A program made the translations under genes and the position numbers. Shown here piece by piece: positions 30,402-39,225 of a stretch of DNA of 40,081 bases. The stretch lies in the NCBI GenBank assembly GCA_016935955.1, contig JAFGPY010000457.1, positions 1-40,081 of the forward strand, written 5' to 3'. Within the stretch, counting starts at the first letter, position 1; each line of letters starts with the position of its first letter. The DNA is from Planctomycetota bacterium (GTDB lineage Bacteria > Planctomycetota > Phycisphaerae > FEN-1346 > JAACEH01). The notes below the pieces were generated by a model. It was not told the origin of the DNA. It saw only the letters and a list, made by a program, of their open reading frames with translations, and ran no database searches.

Positions 30402-32351
30402 ATGAAGAAACTCACCGCCGAAGACCCCGAGACCCGGTCGCCCGACATCGTGGCGGAGAACATCGAGCAACTCAAGGCGCTCTTCCCCGAGGCGTTCACC
30501 GAGGGGAAGGTGAACTTCGAGGTGCTGAGGCAACTCCTGAGCGGCGCCGTGGACGAGCGCGAGGAGAAATACGGCCTGACCTGGTTTGGCAAACGCCGCG
30601 CCCGCCAACTCACACTCACGCGCTCTGGTGGGACGCTTCGTCCTTGCCCAGAGGACAGCGCGGAATGGGACACCACCCAGAACGTCGTAATCGAAGGTGA
30701 CAACCTAGAAGTCCTGAAACTGCTCCAGAAATCTTACGCGGGCGAGGTGAAGCTCATTTACATTGACCCGCCCTATAACCAGGACGCTGACGTGATCTAC
30801 GAAGACGACTACGTTGACAACATTCGGAACTACCAGATGCTAACGGGCCAGATTGACTCCGACGGCCGCAAACTCACGAGTGCAACAGAATCTTCAGGGC
30901 GGTATCACACCAAGTGGCTGAACATGATTTACCCGCGACTGAAGGTGGCGAAGGACCTACTCTCCGATGATGGTGTGATCTTCGTCAGCATAGACGACGG
31001 CGAGGTACAGCACTTGAAGATGCTGCTGGCGGAAGTGTTTGGAGAGGAGAACTTCCTTGCTGTGCTGATCTGGAACAAGCAACATTCGCAACAGCAGGGC
31101 CTGTTCAAACGATACCACGAATACGTGTTATGCTTTGCGAAGCGAGGCGAGGTGCTTGGCAACATAGGTGGTGGGGAGGGGGAAATAGATGCGGGCGCGC
31201 TGAAGAAGATTTCGCGCGGAAATCCAGCGAGTAATTTCACCTTCCCCGCTGGTGTACGGTTTGAGGCCCCCGAAGGTTTGGAAATGCAGGGGACCTTCGG
31301 AGGCTCGGAGCAGGTAACAGTAGTGTCTGGACGCTTTATTTGCAGGCAAGGCAAGACAAGTGAACCAGTAACCTTGCGGGCAGGCTGGACTCAGCGCAAC
31401 CAAATGGAGTCCTGGTTCGCAGGCAAGGAGACTGTAGATACCAAAGGCCAGCGCGTTCTTGAGTTCTACTTCAATAGCGCCGGAAAGCTCAAGTGCCGTA
31501 AGCAGCGAACGAGCATCACGCCGCCGTCGATCTTGCCTGAATACGGAATGGTCAGTGCCCAGACCGGGTATTTGACGGACCTAATGGGAGCCTCCGTGTT
31601 TCCAAATCCCAAGCCCGTGGCAATGATGAGTGACTTCATCAAGTGGTTCGTTGGGCCTGGGGAGATTGTGTTAGACTTCTTTGCCGGGAGTGGGACGCTT
31701 GGGGAGGCAGCATTCCGTAGTCACGACGGAAATGGAGGATGCAGGTTCATCCTGGTACAACTTCCCGAGCCGCTCGACCCAGAGAACATCGACCAGAAGG
31801 TCGCCGCCGACTACTGCGGTAAGATCAAGAAGCCTCGCAACATCGCGGAGTTGACGAAGGAGCGGCTCCGCCGTACCGCGAAAAAGATCAAGCAGGAGAA
31901 CCCCATGTTCGCGGGTGATCTTGGTTTTCGCGTCTTCAAACTCGACTCCAGCAACATCCGGGCCTGGGAACCGGACCGTGACAGCCTGGCGTCAACACTT
32001 ACCGAACACGCGGAGCACCTGAAGACCGACCGGACGGAACAGGACATTCTCTTCGAACTGCTGCTCAAGCTGGGCCTGGACCTGACTGTGCCTATCGAGC
32101 GGAAGACCATCGCGAAGAAGACCGTCCACAGCATCGGCGCGGGTACGCTGCTGGTCTGCCTGGACGAGAAGATCGCGGCCGGTGAGGTTGAGTCGCTGGC
32201 TCAGGGCATGGTGGCCTGGTACAAAGAACTGGCTCCGGCTGGCGAGACTGCCGTGGTCTTCCGCGACAGCGCCTTCGCCAATGACGTGGCCAAGACCAAC
32301 CTGACTGCCATTCTTGAGCAGCACGGTCTGGAGAACGTGAGAAGCCTGTAG
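30402..32351 (+). CDS. mod: Type III restriction-modification methyltransferase (Mod), N6-adenine, beta class
   Basis: A 649-residue adenine methyltransferase. The catalytic motif LIYIDPPYNQDADVIYEDDY has DPPY at 122-125, and the AdoMet-binding motif VLDFFAGSGTLGEAAF comes later, at about 423-438. This order defines the beta class typical of type III Mod and related enzymes. HTKWLNMIYPRLKVAKDLLS and SIDDGEVQHLK are also typical. The segment between (about 31100-31670) is the target-recognition region; it uses more AT-rich codons than the flanks, in keeping with domain exchange. Mod methylates one strand of an asymmetric site and guides the Res subunit. It has ribosome site AAAGGA and lies 12 bases after the DUF4391-like gene. 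Confidence 0.92.
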   Translation: MKKLTAEDPETRSPDIVAENIEQLKALFPEAFTEGKVNFEVLRQLLSGAVDEREEKYGLTWFGKRRARQLTLTRSGGTLRPCPEDSAEWDTTQNVVIEGDNLEVLKLLQKSYAGEVKLIYIDPPYNQDADVIYEDDYVDNIRNYQMLTGQIDSDGRKLTSATESSGRYHTKWLNMIYPRLKVAKDLLSDDGVIFVSIDDGEVQHLKMLLAEVFGEENFLAVLIWNKQHSQQQGLFKRYHEYVLCFAKRGEVLGNIGGGEGEIDAGALKKISRGNPASNFTFPAGVRFEAPEGLEMQGTFGGSEQVTVVSGRFICRQGKTSEPVTLRAGWTQRNQMESWFAGKETVDTKGQRVLEFYFNSAGKLKCRKQRTSITPPSILPEYGMVSAQTGYLTDLMGASVFPNPKPVAMMSDFIKWFVGPGEIVLDFFAGSGTLGEAAFRSHDGNGGCRFILVQLPEPLDPENIDQKVAADYCGKIKKPRNIAELTKERLRRTAKKIKQENPMFAGDLGFRVFKLDSSNIRAWEPDRDSLASTLTEHAEHLKTDRTEQDILFELLLKLGLDLTVPIERKTIAKKTVHSIGAGTLLVCLDEKIAAGEVESLAQGMVAWYKELAPAGETAVVFRDSAFANDVAKTNLTAILEQHGLENVRSL

Positions 32352-32374
32352 CTCAGGCAGCGGGATAAGCGACC

Positions 32375-35300
32375 ATGAAGAAGCGCAAACCATCTACGAG
32401 AGCGAGCGGCAAGGGACGTTCGCCGGCCAGGGCCAAACAGAAGCGGTCGCCAAAGGCATCCGCCTCGGCCAAGGCCGTGGCTGGGCGCAAGCATAAAGCA
32501 AAGAGCGCAAAGAAGTCCAAGACAGCGGGCCGCACCACCGCCAAGCGCAAGGCACGCAGCCCCGCAGCGAAGAGGACAAAGGCTAAGACCTCCACCAAGC
32601 TGCGTGCCAAACGTGCGAAACGTGTCCCGAGTCCGCGACGGACAACGAGAAAGGCGACTGGCGAACGTGTTACGAGGCCGAAGGGCACTCCGACCGCGCA
32701 GCCGGTTCCGAACCAACTGGCTTCCGCTTCTGGAAGGGCGTACATGAAACTGCACTTCGAGCCGAACCTCCCCTATCAGCGCACGGCCATTGAAGCCGCG
32801 TGTGACCTGTTCCGCGGCCAGGAGATATGCCGCACGGAGTTCACTGTCATTCGCGACCGTGCCGATCAGCAGCAGCGCATGGCCTTTGCGGAGAACGACC
32901 TGGGCATCGGCAACCGCCTGCACCTGCTGGACGACGAACTGCTAGCCAATCTCCACGACGTTCAGATTCGCAATGGCCTGCGGCCTTCTCCGTCGCTGGC
33001 CTCGGGCGACTTTACGGTGGAGATGGAGACCGGCACGGGAAAGACCTACGTTTACCTGCGGACGGTCTTCGAGTTGAACCGGCGGTACGGTTTCACCAAG
33101 TTCGTGATCGTGGTGCCTTCGGTGGCTATCAAGGAGGGTGTCTACAAGACGCTCCAGATCACCGAAGAGCATTTCCGTAGCCTCTACGCCAATGCCCCCT
33201 TCGAGTACTTCCTCTACGATTCCAGCAAGCTGGGCCAGGTCCGCAACTTCGCCACCAGCCCGCACATCCAGATCATGGTGGTGACCGTCGGGGCCATCAA
33301 CAAGAAGGACGTGAACAACCTCTACAAGGACAGTGAGAAGACCGGCGGGGAGAAGCCTATCGACCTCATCAAGGCCACTCACCCGATCCTGATTGTGGAC
33401 GAACCGCAGAGTGTGGACGGGGGCCTGGAGGGGCGCGGCAAGGAAGCGCTGGGCGCCATGAATCCCCTCTGCACCCTTCGCTATTCCGCCACGCACGCCG
33501 ACAAGCACCAAATGATCTATCGCCTCGATGCGGTAGACGCCTACGAACGGAAGCTCGTCAAACAGATCGAAGTGGCCTCACTCCAGGTGGAAGGCGGGCA
33601 CAACAAGGGGTACGTCAAGCTGCTCTCGACAAGTAACAAGCGGGGCCGCTTCATCGCTAGAGTCGAACTCGACAAGCAACTCCCGACGGGCGTATCGCGT
33701 GAAGTGGAGAAGGTGTACCCCGGTGACGATCTTCAGCAAGTAACCGGGCGCGCCGTGTACGCTAGCTGCCTCGTGCAGAGCATCGGCTGCAAGACTGGCG
33801 ACGAGTACCTCGAACTGAGCAACCTGGAGAAGCCTCTGCGTATCGGCGAGGCCGTCGGCGACGTGGACAGCGACGCCCTCAAACGCCTGATGATCCGCCG
33901 TACCATTGAAGAGCACCTGGAGAAGGAATTGGTGCGGCGGCCGCAAGGCATCAAGGTGCTGAGCCTGTTTTTCATTGATGTCGTCGAACACTACCGCAGC
34001 TACGACGAAGACGGCAATCCGGTCAAGGGCAAGTATGCCATCATGTTCGAGGAGGAGTACCGGAAGGCCGCCGCCTTGCCCAAGTACCGCACGCTCTTTG
34101 GCGAGATCGACCTCCGAGCGGAAGCGGCCGAAGTGCACGATGGCTACTTCTCAATTGATAAGCGTGGCACATGGACCGACACGGCCGAGAACAACCAGGC
34201 CAACCGCGACAACGCGGAGCGGGCTTACAGCCTCATCATGCGGGACAAGGAGAAGCTGCTGAGCTTCGACACCAAGCTCAAGTTCATCTTCTCTCATTCG
34301 GCTCTGCGTGAGGGTTGGGACAATCCGAATGTCTTCCAGATTTGCGCCATCCGTGACATGGGCAGCGAGCGCGAACGCCGGCAGACCATTGGCCGCGGCC
34401 TGCGCCTCTGCGTTAATCAGGAAGGCCAGCGCCTCCGCGGCTTTGAAATCAATACCCTCACCGTCGTTGCGACTGAGGCGTATGAGCAGTTCGCCGAGAA
34501 CCTCCAGAAGGAGATCGAGGCCGACACGGGTATCCGGTTCGGGATCGTGGAGAAGCACCAGTTCGCGGCGATTCCAGTGACCGACGAAAGCGGACAGACT
34601 GTCGCGTTGGGCGTGGAGCAGTCTGAGGCGATCTGGACCCACCTGAAAGAAGAGGGTTACGTTGACGCCAGAGGCAAGGTCCAGGATCATTTGCGGACGG
34701 CCCTCAAGGAGAACACGCTGCAACTGCCTGAGCAATTCGACGCCCAACTTCCACAGGTCAAAGAAATCCTCCGGAAGCTGGCCGGCAGACTGGACATCAA
34801 GAACGCCGACGAGCGCCGGGTGGTCCGGACGCGCCAGGCCGTGCTTCGTAGCGAGGAGTTCCAGGCCCTCTGGAACCGCATCAAGCACAAGACGACCTAT
34901 CGCGTGCAGTTCGACAACGAGAAGCTGCTGACAAACTGCGCCGAGGCTATCGGGCGATGCCCGCCCATCACCAAGACCCGCGTACAAATGCGCAAGGCCG
35001 GCCTCGCCATCGGCCGAGGTGGTATTACGACCGAGGACCCCGTTGGTTATATGCCCGTGACGATTGAGGAGACGGACATCACACTGCCCGACTTGCTGAC
35101 CAACCTCCAGGACGAAACCCAACTCACACGCCGCAGCCTGGTGCGCATCCTCGTGGAGAGCGGCCGCCTCGATGACTTCAAACGAAACCCCCAGGAGTTT
35201 ATCGAGATGACAGCACAGGCCATCAACCGCACCAAACGCCTCGCTCTGGTGGACGGAATCAAATATCAGCGTCTTGGCGATGAGTACTACTACGCCCAGG

Positions 35301-35713
35301 AGCTTTTCGAACAGGAAGAGCTGACCGGCTACCTCAAGAACATGCTGGCCGTGACGAAGTCTGTTCACGAGCACGTCGTCTACGATTCGGCCACCATCGA
35401 ACGTCCCTTCGCCGAGCAACTGGAGCGGAACGAGGCGGTGAAAGTCTACGCCAAGCTGCCCGGCTGGTTCAAAGTGCCCACTCCCTTGGGCACCTACAAC
35501 CCTGACTGGGCCGTGTTGGTCGAAAAGGACGGCGCCGAGCGGCTCTATTTCGTGGTCGAGACCAAGAGCACTCTCTTCACCGAAGAACTCCGCGAGAAGG
35601 AGGGCGGCAAGGTCAAGTGCGGCGAGGCCCACTTCCAGGCCCTGGCCGTAGATGCGATCCCTGCCAAGTTTATCCCCGCGAGGGACATTGACGACTTGAT
35701 GGCACACTGCTAG
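32375..35713 (+). CDS. res: Type III restriction endonuclease subunit (Res) with histone-H1-like N-terminal tail
   Basis: Helicase-nuclease of 1112 residues from the first ATG. Residues 1-about 120 are Lys/Arg/Ala/Pro repeats of histone-H1 type. The usual Res start, MKLHFEPNLPYQRTAIEAA, comes only at residue 124 (ATG 32744), which has a good ribosome site of its own, GGAAGGG. The motor has Walker A TGTGKT (about 219-224), DEPQ (about 342-345) and QTIGRGLRL (about 669). The C-terminal nuclease shows PDWA (about 1043) and VVETKST (about 1060), a PD-ExK site. With Mod it cuts unmodified DNA after ATP-driven communication between sites. It may be made in two forms, long and short. Confidence 0.9.
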   Translation: MKKRKPSTRASGKGRSPARAKQKRSPKASASAKAVAGRKHKAKSAKKSKTAGRTTAKRKARSPAAKRTKAKTSTKLRAKRAKRVPSPRRTTRKATGERVTRPKGTPTAQPVPNQLASASGRAYMKLHFEPNLPYQRTAIEAACDLFRGQEICRTEFTVIRDRADQQQRMAFAENDLGIGNRLHLLDDELLANLHDVQIRNGLRPSPSLASGDFTVEMETGTGKTYVYLRTVFELNRRYGFTKFVIVVPSVAIKEGVYKTLQITEEHFRSLYANAPFEYFLYDSSKLGQVRNFATSPHIQIMVVTVGAINKKDVNNLYKDSEKTGGEKPIDLIKATHPILIVDEPQSVDGGLEGRGKEALGAMNPLCTLRYSATHADKHQMIYRLDAVDAYERKLVKQIEVASLQVEGGHNKGYVKLLSTSNKRGRFIARVELDKQLPTGVSREVEKVYPGDDLQQVTGRAVYASCLVQSIGCKTGDEYLELSNLEKPLRIGEAVGDVDSDALKRLMIRRTIEEHLEKELVRRPQGIKVLSLFFIDVVEHYRSYDEDGNPVKGKYAIMFEEEYRKAAALPKYRTLFGEIDLRAEAAEVHDGYFSIDKRGTWTDTAENNQANRDNAERAYSLIMRDKEKLLSFDTKLKFIFSHSALREGWDNPNVFQICAIRDMGSERERRQTIGRGLRLCVNQEGQRLRGFEINTLTVVATEAYEQFAENLQKEIEADTGIRFGIVEKHQFAAIPVTDESGQTVALGVEQSEAIWTHLKEEGYVDARGKVQDHLRTALKENTLQLPEQFDAQLPQVKEILRKLAGRLDIKNADERRVVRTRQAVLRSEEFQALWNRIKHKTTYRVQFDNEKLLTNCAEAIGRCPPITKTRVQMRKAGLAIGRGGITTEDPVGYMPVTIEETDITLPDLLTNLQDETQLTRRSLVRILVESGRLDDFKRNPQEFIEMTAQAINRTKRLALVDGIKYQRLGDEYYYAQELFEQEELTGYLKNMLAVTKSVHEHVVYDSATIERPFAEQLERNEAVKVYAKLPGWFKVPTPLGTYNPDWAVLVEKDGAERLYFVVETKSTLFTEELREKEGGKVKCGEAHFQALAVDAIPAKFIPARDIDDLMAHC

Positions 35714-35749
35714 ACGGTCGCGGTCCGCGACCAGAAGGAGGCGTGGACG

Positions 35750-36916
35750 ATGGCCAGAGACTACTCACCAAAGGCGTTCCTCCGACACGCGCCAAATGCG
35801 CTGCTCAAGGAGTATTTCAGCGGGGAGCGAGCCCTTGCCGGGATCGACTTCGACACCCTTGGCGAGTCAGAGATTGATGGCGTCTTCGCGGCCATTGAAG
35901 CCCTCTCACCAGGGGATCAGCGTGAGATCGAGGCCGATTTTCGGGCGGTCAATGAACTTTCAACAGCGGCAGGAGTGCGGGCGATTGTGGAAGAGGCAGC
36001 TTTCTGGAAGAAGGACTGGGCTGCCTCTTTTGAGGCAATGGCCAATCACTACGAACGTGCTCTCTGGACATTTTTGAACGACCATAGGGTGTTCGCGGTG
36101 GCCACTGACCTTGCATACATGGATAGTATGACCCCTGGCCGGCGACGATTTGTGGGGTTGCATCTTGACCCCGCGGTTGACACCAGTGACTTGGCGAACC
36201 TAGAAGAAGAGTTGTGCAAGTTCTACGCACGCCAGGGACGCGGACATCACTGCCACGTGGACAACTACCTTCGGCATGATCCGGAGCGGCACTGCTACTT
36301 CGCCTATCCCGAGGACTACGCGACAACGGATGAAAGCTTCGACGACGCCGGGCATTTCGAACGCAAATCGCGAAAGCCGGCGTTCGAAATCATCTTCATC
36401 TACAGGCCGGAAGACGGCCTCTTGGAGGTGAACGCGCGCGGCAAGAAGGAGGAAATCACAGCCTTGCAGGAGCTTTTTTGCAGGACCATTCTGGGGCTTA
36501 AAGGTCTGCCGGATGATCGGCGCCCCGCCTTCGACCTGAGTGGACTCAAGCGGCGAGACTTCGACTTCGTGACCGACCCGCACGACGACATCCAGAGCGT
36601 GGTCGTGAAGCTGCTGAGGCTTGACCTTGCAGGGGGATTCAACCGAAGGATCATCTTGGAGGCTAACGCATCTCAGCGAGCTCCTGATGCCGTTTACGAC
36701 CTGTTGGACGAAGCCTTGAACAAACAACAGTTGCGGGTTGATGACGCCCTGCTGTACCGAGTGAAGCTCCAGTTCGTCTTTGGGTCCCGTGACGGAAAGA
36801 GGCCGAAGACGTTGACCTTCGAGATTGCCCACCCCGACCGGTGCACGCTGAAGGACGATCCATACGACCAAGTGGCCAAGAAGTACCTGAAGCGATGGAA
36901 GATCGCCAGTGAATGA
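35750..36916 (+). CDS. Unknown protein A in the restriction operon
   Basis: A 388-residue protein with a strong ribosome site (AGAAGGAGGCG), 36 bases after Res and so probably in the same operon. No family was recognised. Visible parts are an N-terminal helical region with FLRHAPNALLKEYF, a Cys/His cluster GHHCHVDNYLRH (about residues 164-175), FEIIFIYRPEDGLLEVNARG and a C-terminal strand-rich half ending VAKKYLKRW. Such a middle His/Cys cluster could bind metal. It overlaps protein B by eight bases, so the two are translated together and probably function together. Confidence 0.65.
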   Translation: MARDYSPKAFLRHAPNALLKEYFSGERALAGIDFDTLGESEIDGVFAAIEALSPGDQREIEADFRAVNELSTAAGVRAIVEEAAFWKKDWAASFEAMANHYERALWTFLNDHRVFAVATDLAYMDSMTPGRRRFVGLHLDPAVDTSDLANLEEELCKFYARQGRGHHCHVDNYLRHDPERHCYFAYPEDYATTDESFDDAGHFERKSRKPAFEIIFIYRPEDGLLEVNARGKKEEITALQELFCRTILGLKGLPDDRRPAFDLSGLKRRDFDFVTDPHDDIQSVVVKLLRLDLAGGFNRRIILEANASQRAPDAVYDLLDEALNKQQLRVDDALLYRVKLQFVFGSRDGKRPKTLTFEIAHPDRCTLKDDPYDQVAKKYLKRWKIASE

Positions 36917-37880
36917 GTTGTTGGGCATGATCCTCTCGCGAGCCGACCAGCGACGGGCTGACACGTTCAGTGCGGACGAGGTTGATTCTTGGCCGGATGG
37001 GGCACTTGAGCGGTTCCTTGTGCTTGGCATCGTGCGAGAGATCGAGCCGTCGCGCGAGGTCCTGTGCATTGAATGTGAGCGGGGATGCTGGATCGAGCCC
37101 GACATCCGAACCGACAAACGAACGGGTAAGAAGGTCGGTCGATTCTTCTGCAAAGACAATGAGGACGTGGGGGCATTCGATGTTGACCTTGAGCGTCGGC
37201 GGAGCTGGGCGGTGAACATACCCGGCCTAGCGGCAGGCGCAGCCAAGGCACTCTCAGCACAGGGCAGCGTGCAGGAGATTGAGGCTGGTCGATTCTATAC
37301 CCTCGGCAGAGTCACTCTCGGTGAGCAGCAGCGGGATGTCCTCCTGTTGCGAGGGTCACGCTGGAGTGACGCCGGCAGGGTATTCACTAAGAAGGGCACC
37401 TCGCCGTCGCTCAGGCCGGTTATGCTGGTGCCTGGCGCTCCGCCAGAGGGTGCAAGGCGAAAGCACCTGCGCGGTCTGATGGTCGGCCTACGAGAGATTC
37501 TCTCTGTGGGGCCGAACGGGCTGAAAATCGACCGCGACCGCCTCGCAGACCTGTGCCTGGGGCAACGGCGGACCAAGGGCCGGGCGGCACAGACAGAGGC
37601 CAAGAAGGCGTTACTGATTTCCACGTTGCTGACCTACCATGGCGTGGGCACGAAGCACCCGACCTACAGCCACTGTGCCACCGAGGAAGAGCTTGGCAAC
37701 TTGATGAAATGCCACCAGACAACAGTGTGTCGTATCGCAAAGAAGATCAGGCCGGATTTCATGGGCCAGTACAAGGCCGCCTGCGCCCGCGAGCGGCTGA
37801 AAGGCTTCCTCGAAGACCTGGATGATGGCACGCAGCGGCACGAACTGCCTGATCGCCGACTTCCCGCCCGCCGGAAGTGA
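36909..37880 (+). CDS. Unknown protein B with zinc-type cysteines and C-terminal HTH
   Basis: A 323-residue protein with a GTG start overlapping protein A by eight bases. The N-terminal half has CIECERGC (Cys 53, 56 and 60 with preceding strands) and another Cys at 81, a possible zinc site. The C-terminal part contains EEELGNLMKCHQTTVCRIAK, which reads like a helix-turn-helix, and the last third is basic. It could be a DNA-binding partner or regulator of protein A. No named family was recognised. It is the last gene of the island; the element's replication genes follow. Confidence 0.65.
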   Translation: MNELLGMILSRADQRRADTFSADEVDSWPDGALERFLVLGIVREIEPSREVLCIECERGCWIEPDIRTDKRTGKKVGRFFCKDNEDVGAFDVDLERRRSWAVNIPGLAAGAAKALSAQGSVQEIEAGRFYTLGRVTLGEQQRDVLLLRGSRWSDAGRVFTKKGTSPSLRPVMLVPGAPPEGARRKHLRGLMVGLREILSVGPNGLKIDRDRLADLCLGQRRTKGRAAQTEAKKALLISTLLTYHGVGTKHPTYSHCATEEELGNLMKCHQTTVCRIAKKIRPDFMGQYKAACARERLKGFLEDLDDGTQRHELPDRRLPARRK

Positions 37881-38086
37881 TCCCCAAGCCTAAGTTATTC
37901 ACCGCCTATGCAGGTTTGCGAGTTACCCCGCATACTGCATGAGAGTTTTCCGTTCTCTCTAACTGAGTGGTAGTCCACCTCTTGCATCCCGATGCACCTG
38001 CTGTTTCCCCACTAATTGTGCATAGACGGCCCCCCCCTGTGTAGTTGGGTGATTCCGGGTGTCCTCTAGCACAAGGAGTAACAGCA
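37881..38086. promoter_or_regulatory. Intergenic region with clustered TGCAT/ATGCA motifs before the replication genes
   Basis: TGCAT occurs at 37936-37940, 37983-37987 and 38019-38023, and its reverse complement ATGCA at 37908-37912 and 37992-37996. Two of them form a palindrome TGCAT-CCCG-ATGCA (37983-37996). A small inverted repeat GAGAG (37941-37945) / CTCTC (37955-37959) lies between. The cluster suits an operator or iteron-like site for the adjacent HTH protein and primase. No confident promoter was found. Confidence 0.45.
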
Positions 38087-38344
38087 ATGCAGGAAACACA
38101 GCAAAACGTAGCGACTGCACCGTTGGCGATGGCGGCCCCATCCCTCGCGCGGCATCTGGGGATCAGCCTCCGCCACCTGAAAAGGCTCCAAGCGTGCGGG
38201 AAGCTGTTGGCCCCGGTCCGGTTGGGCCGGTCGGTGAGGTGGCCGCTCGCCGAGACCGAGGCATGGCTGGCCGCGGGCGCGCCGGACCGGGCGACGTGGG
38301 AGGCCATGAAACGGGCCGGTGCGCCGAAAGGGGGCCGGGCATGA
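38087..38344 (+). CDS. AlpA/excisionase-like HTH protein
   Basis: With the ATG at 38087, preceded by AAGGAG, the protein has 85 residues. The core is a winged-helix-type HTH (SLARHLGISLRHLKRLQACG, then RLGRSVRWPLAETEAWLAAG) as in AlpA and excisionase-like regulators that read element DNA. The likely roles are transcription control or excision. It overlaps the primase-like gene by ATGA and may bind the TGCAT cluster just upstream. Confidence 0.75.
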   Translation: MQETQQNVATAPLAMAAPSLARHLGISLRHLKRLQACGKLLAPVRLGRSVRWPLAETEAWLAAGAPDRATWEAMKRAGAPKGGRA

Positions 38345-39225
38345 ACAGGCACGAAAAGATGCTTCGCGTGTCGCGTCATCACCCATGCCCGATCTGCGGC
38401 CGGCCGGACTGGTGCGGCTTCATCGGCGACAGTCCGACTGAGCCCGAAGGCGTCGTCTGCATGCGCGTTGAATCACGGCGACCGGCGCGCAACGGAGGGT
38501 GGGTACACTGGCTGCGCCCCGGCAGCCACAGTCACGAACGGCGTCACGAGATTATCTTGCCTGCGGCGACGACCCCAGTTCCGCCGGCAAAGATCGCGGC
38601 GATGGCCAGATGCTTCGCAGCCAGCGCGGAGAACGGCGCCGCTCTGCCCAGACTGGCGGATGAACTCGGCGTAACGGCCTCGGCGCTGCGACGTTTCGGC
38701 GTTGGGGTCTGCTGGCAGCAGTCGTGCTCCACCTGGCCCATGACGGACGACAAAGGCCGCGTCATTGGGATCAACAGGCGGTTTCGGGACGGCTCGAAAA
38801 AGCTGTTTTTCGGCCATAAGGCTGGGCTCTATCTGCCCGGCGACCTCCCGATGGACCTGTCGGGACAAACGCTGCTCATCTGCGAGGGAGGCTCTGATGC
38901 GGTTGCCGGTCTGAGCCTCGGCTACTGGTCCGTCGGCCGGTTCTCCTGTTCGGCCGGAGCCGATTTCCTCCGGCGGCTGGTCAGAGCCCGCCGTCCCCAT
39001 GAAGTGGTTATCTTCGCTGACGGTGATGGGCCGGGACTACGTGGTGCTGAAGCACTGGCTGTGGCGCTGTTGCCTCACGTTGCCCGTCTCAAGCTCTTGG
39101 AGCCGCCAGAGAGAATCAAAGACCTCCGCGCCTGGTTGAAGGATGGCCTTACCTTTGAGGAACTCCGCATGTGTGTCGCCAAGTCACCATACCGGCGGCT
39201 GACGATTGAGGTGGAGTATGACTGA
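38341..39225 (+). CDS. Primase-like protein: zinc finger plus TOPRIM
   Basis: With the ATG at 38341 (ATGA overlap) the protein has 294 residues. The N-terminal CPICGRPDWCGF and later VVCMRV form a zinc-finger-like unit. The C-terminal part has a TOPRIM-type pattern, LLICEGGSDAVAGLSLG with the acidic Glu, and VVIFADGDGPG with the DxD pair. Element-borne primases of this type start DNA synthesis together with the helicase encoded next. It overlaps that helicase by eight bases (ATGACTGA). A compact RNA-polymerase-like region between the two domains is not clearly visible, so activity is inferred. Confidence 0.75.
   Translation: MNRHEKMLRVSRHHPCPICGRPDWCGFIGDSPTEPEGVVCMRVESRRPARNGGWVHWLRPGSHSHERRHEIILPAATTPVPPAKIAAMARCFAASAENGAALPRLADELGVTASALRRFGVGVCWQQSCSTWPMTDDKGRVIGINRRFRDGSKKLFFGHKAGLYLPGDLPMDLSGQTLLICEGGSDAVAGLSLGYWSVGRFSCSAGADFLRRLVRARRPHEVVIFADGDGPGLRGAEALAVALLPHVARLKLLEPPERIKDLRAWLKDGLTFEELRMCVAKSPYRRLTIEVEYD

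Noticed and set aside
34151..35707. Minus-strand ORF of 518 codons opposite the Res gene
   Set aside because: Antisense shadow; Res helicase and nuclease motifs lie on the plus strand throughout.
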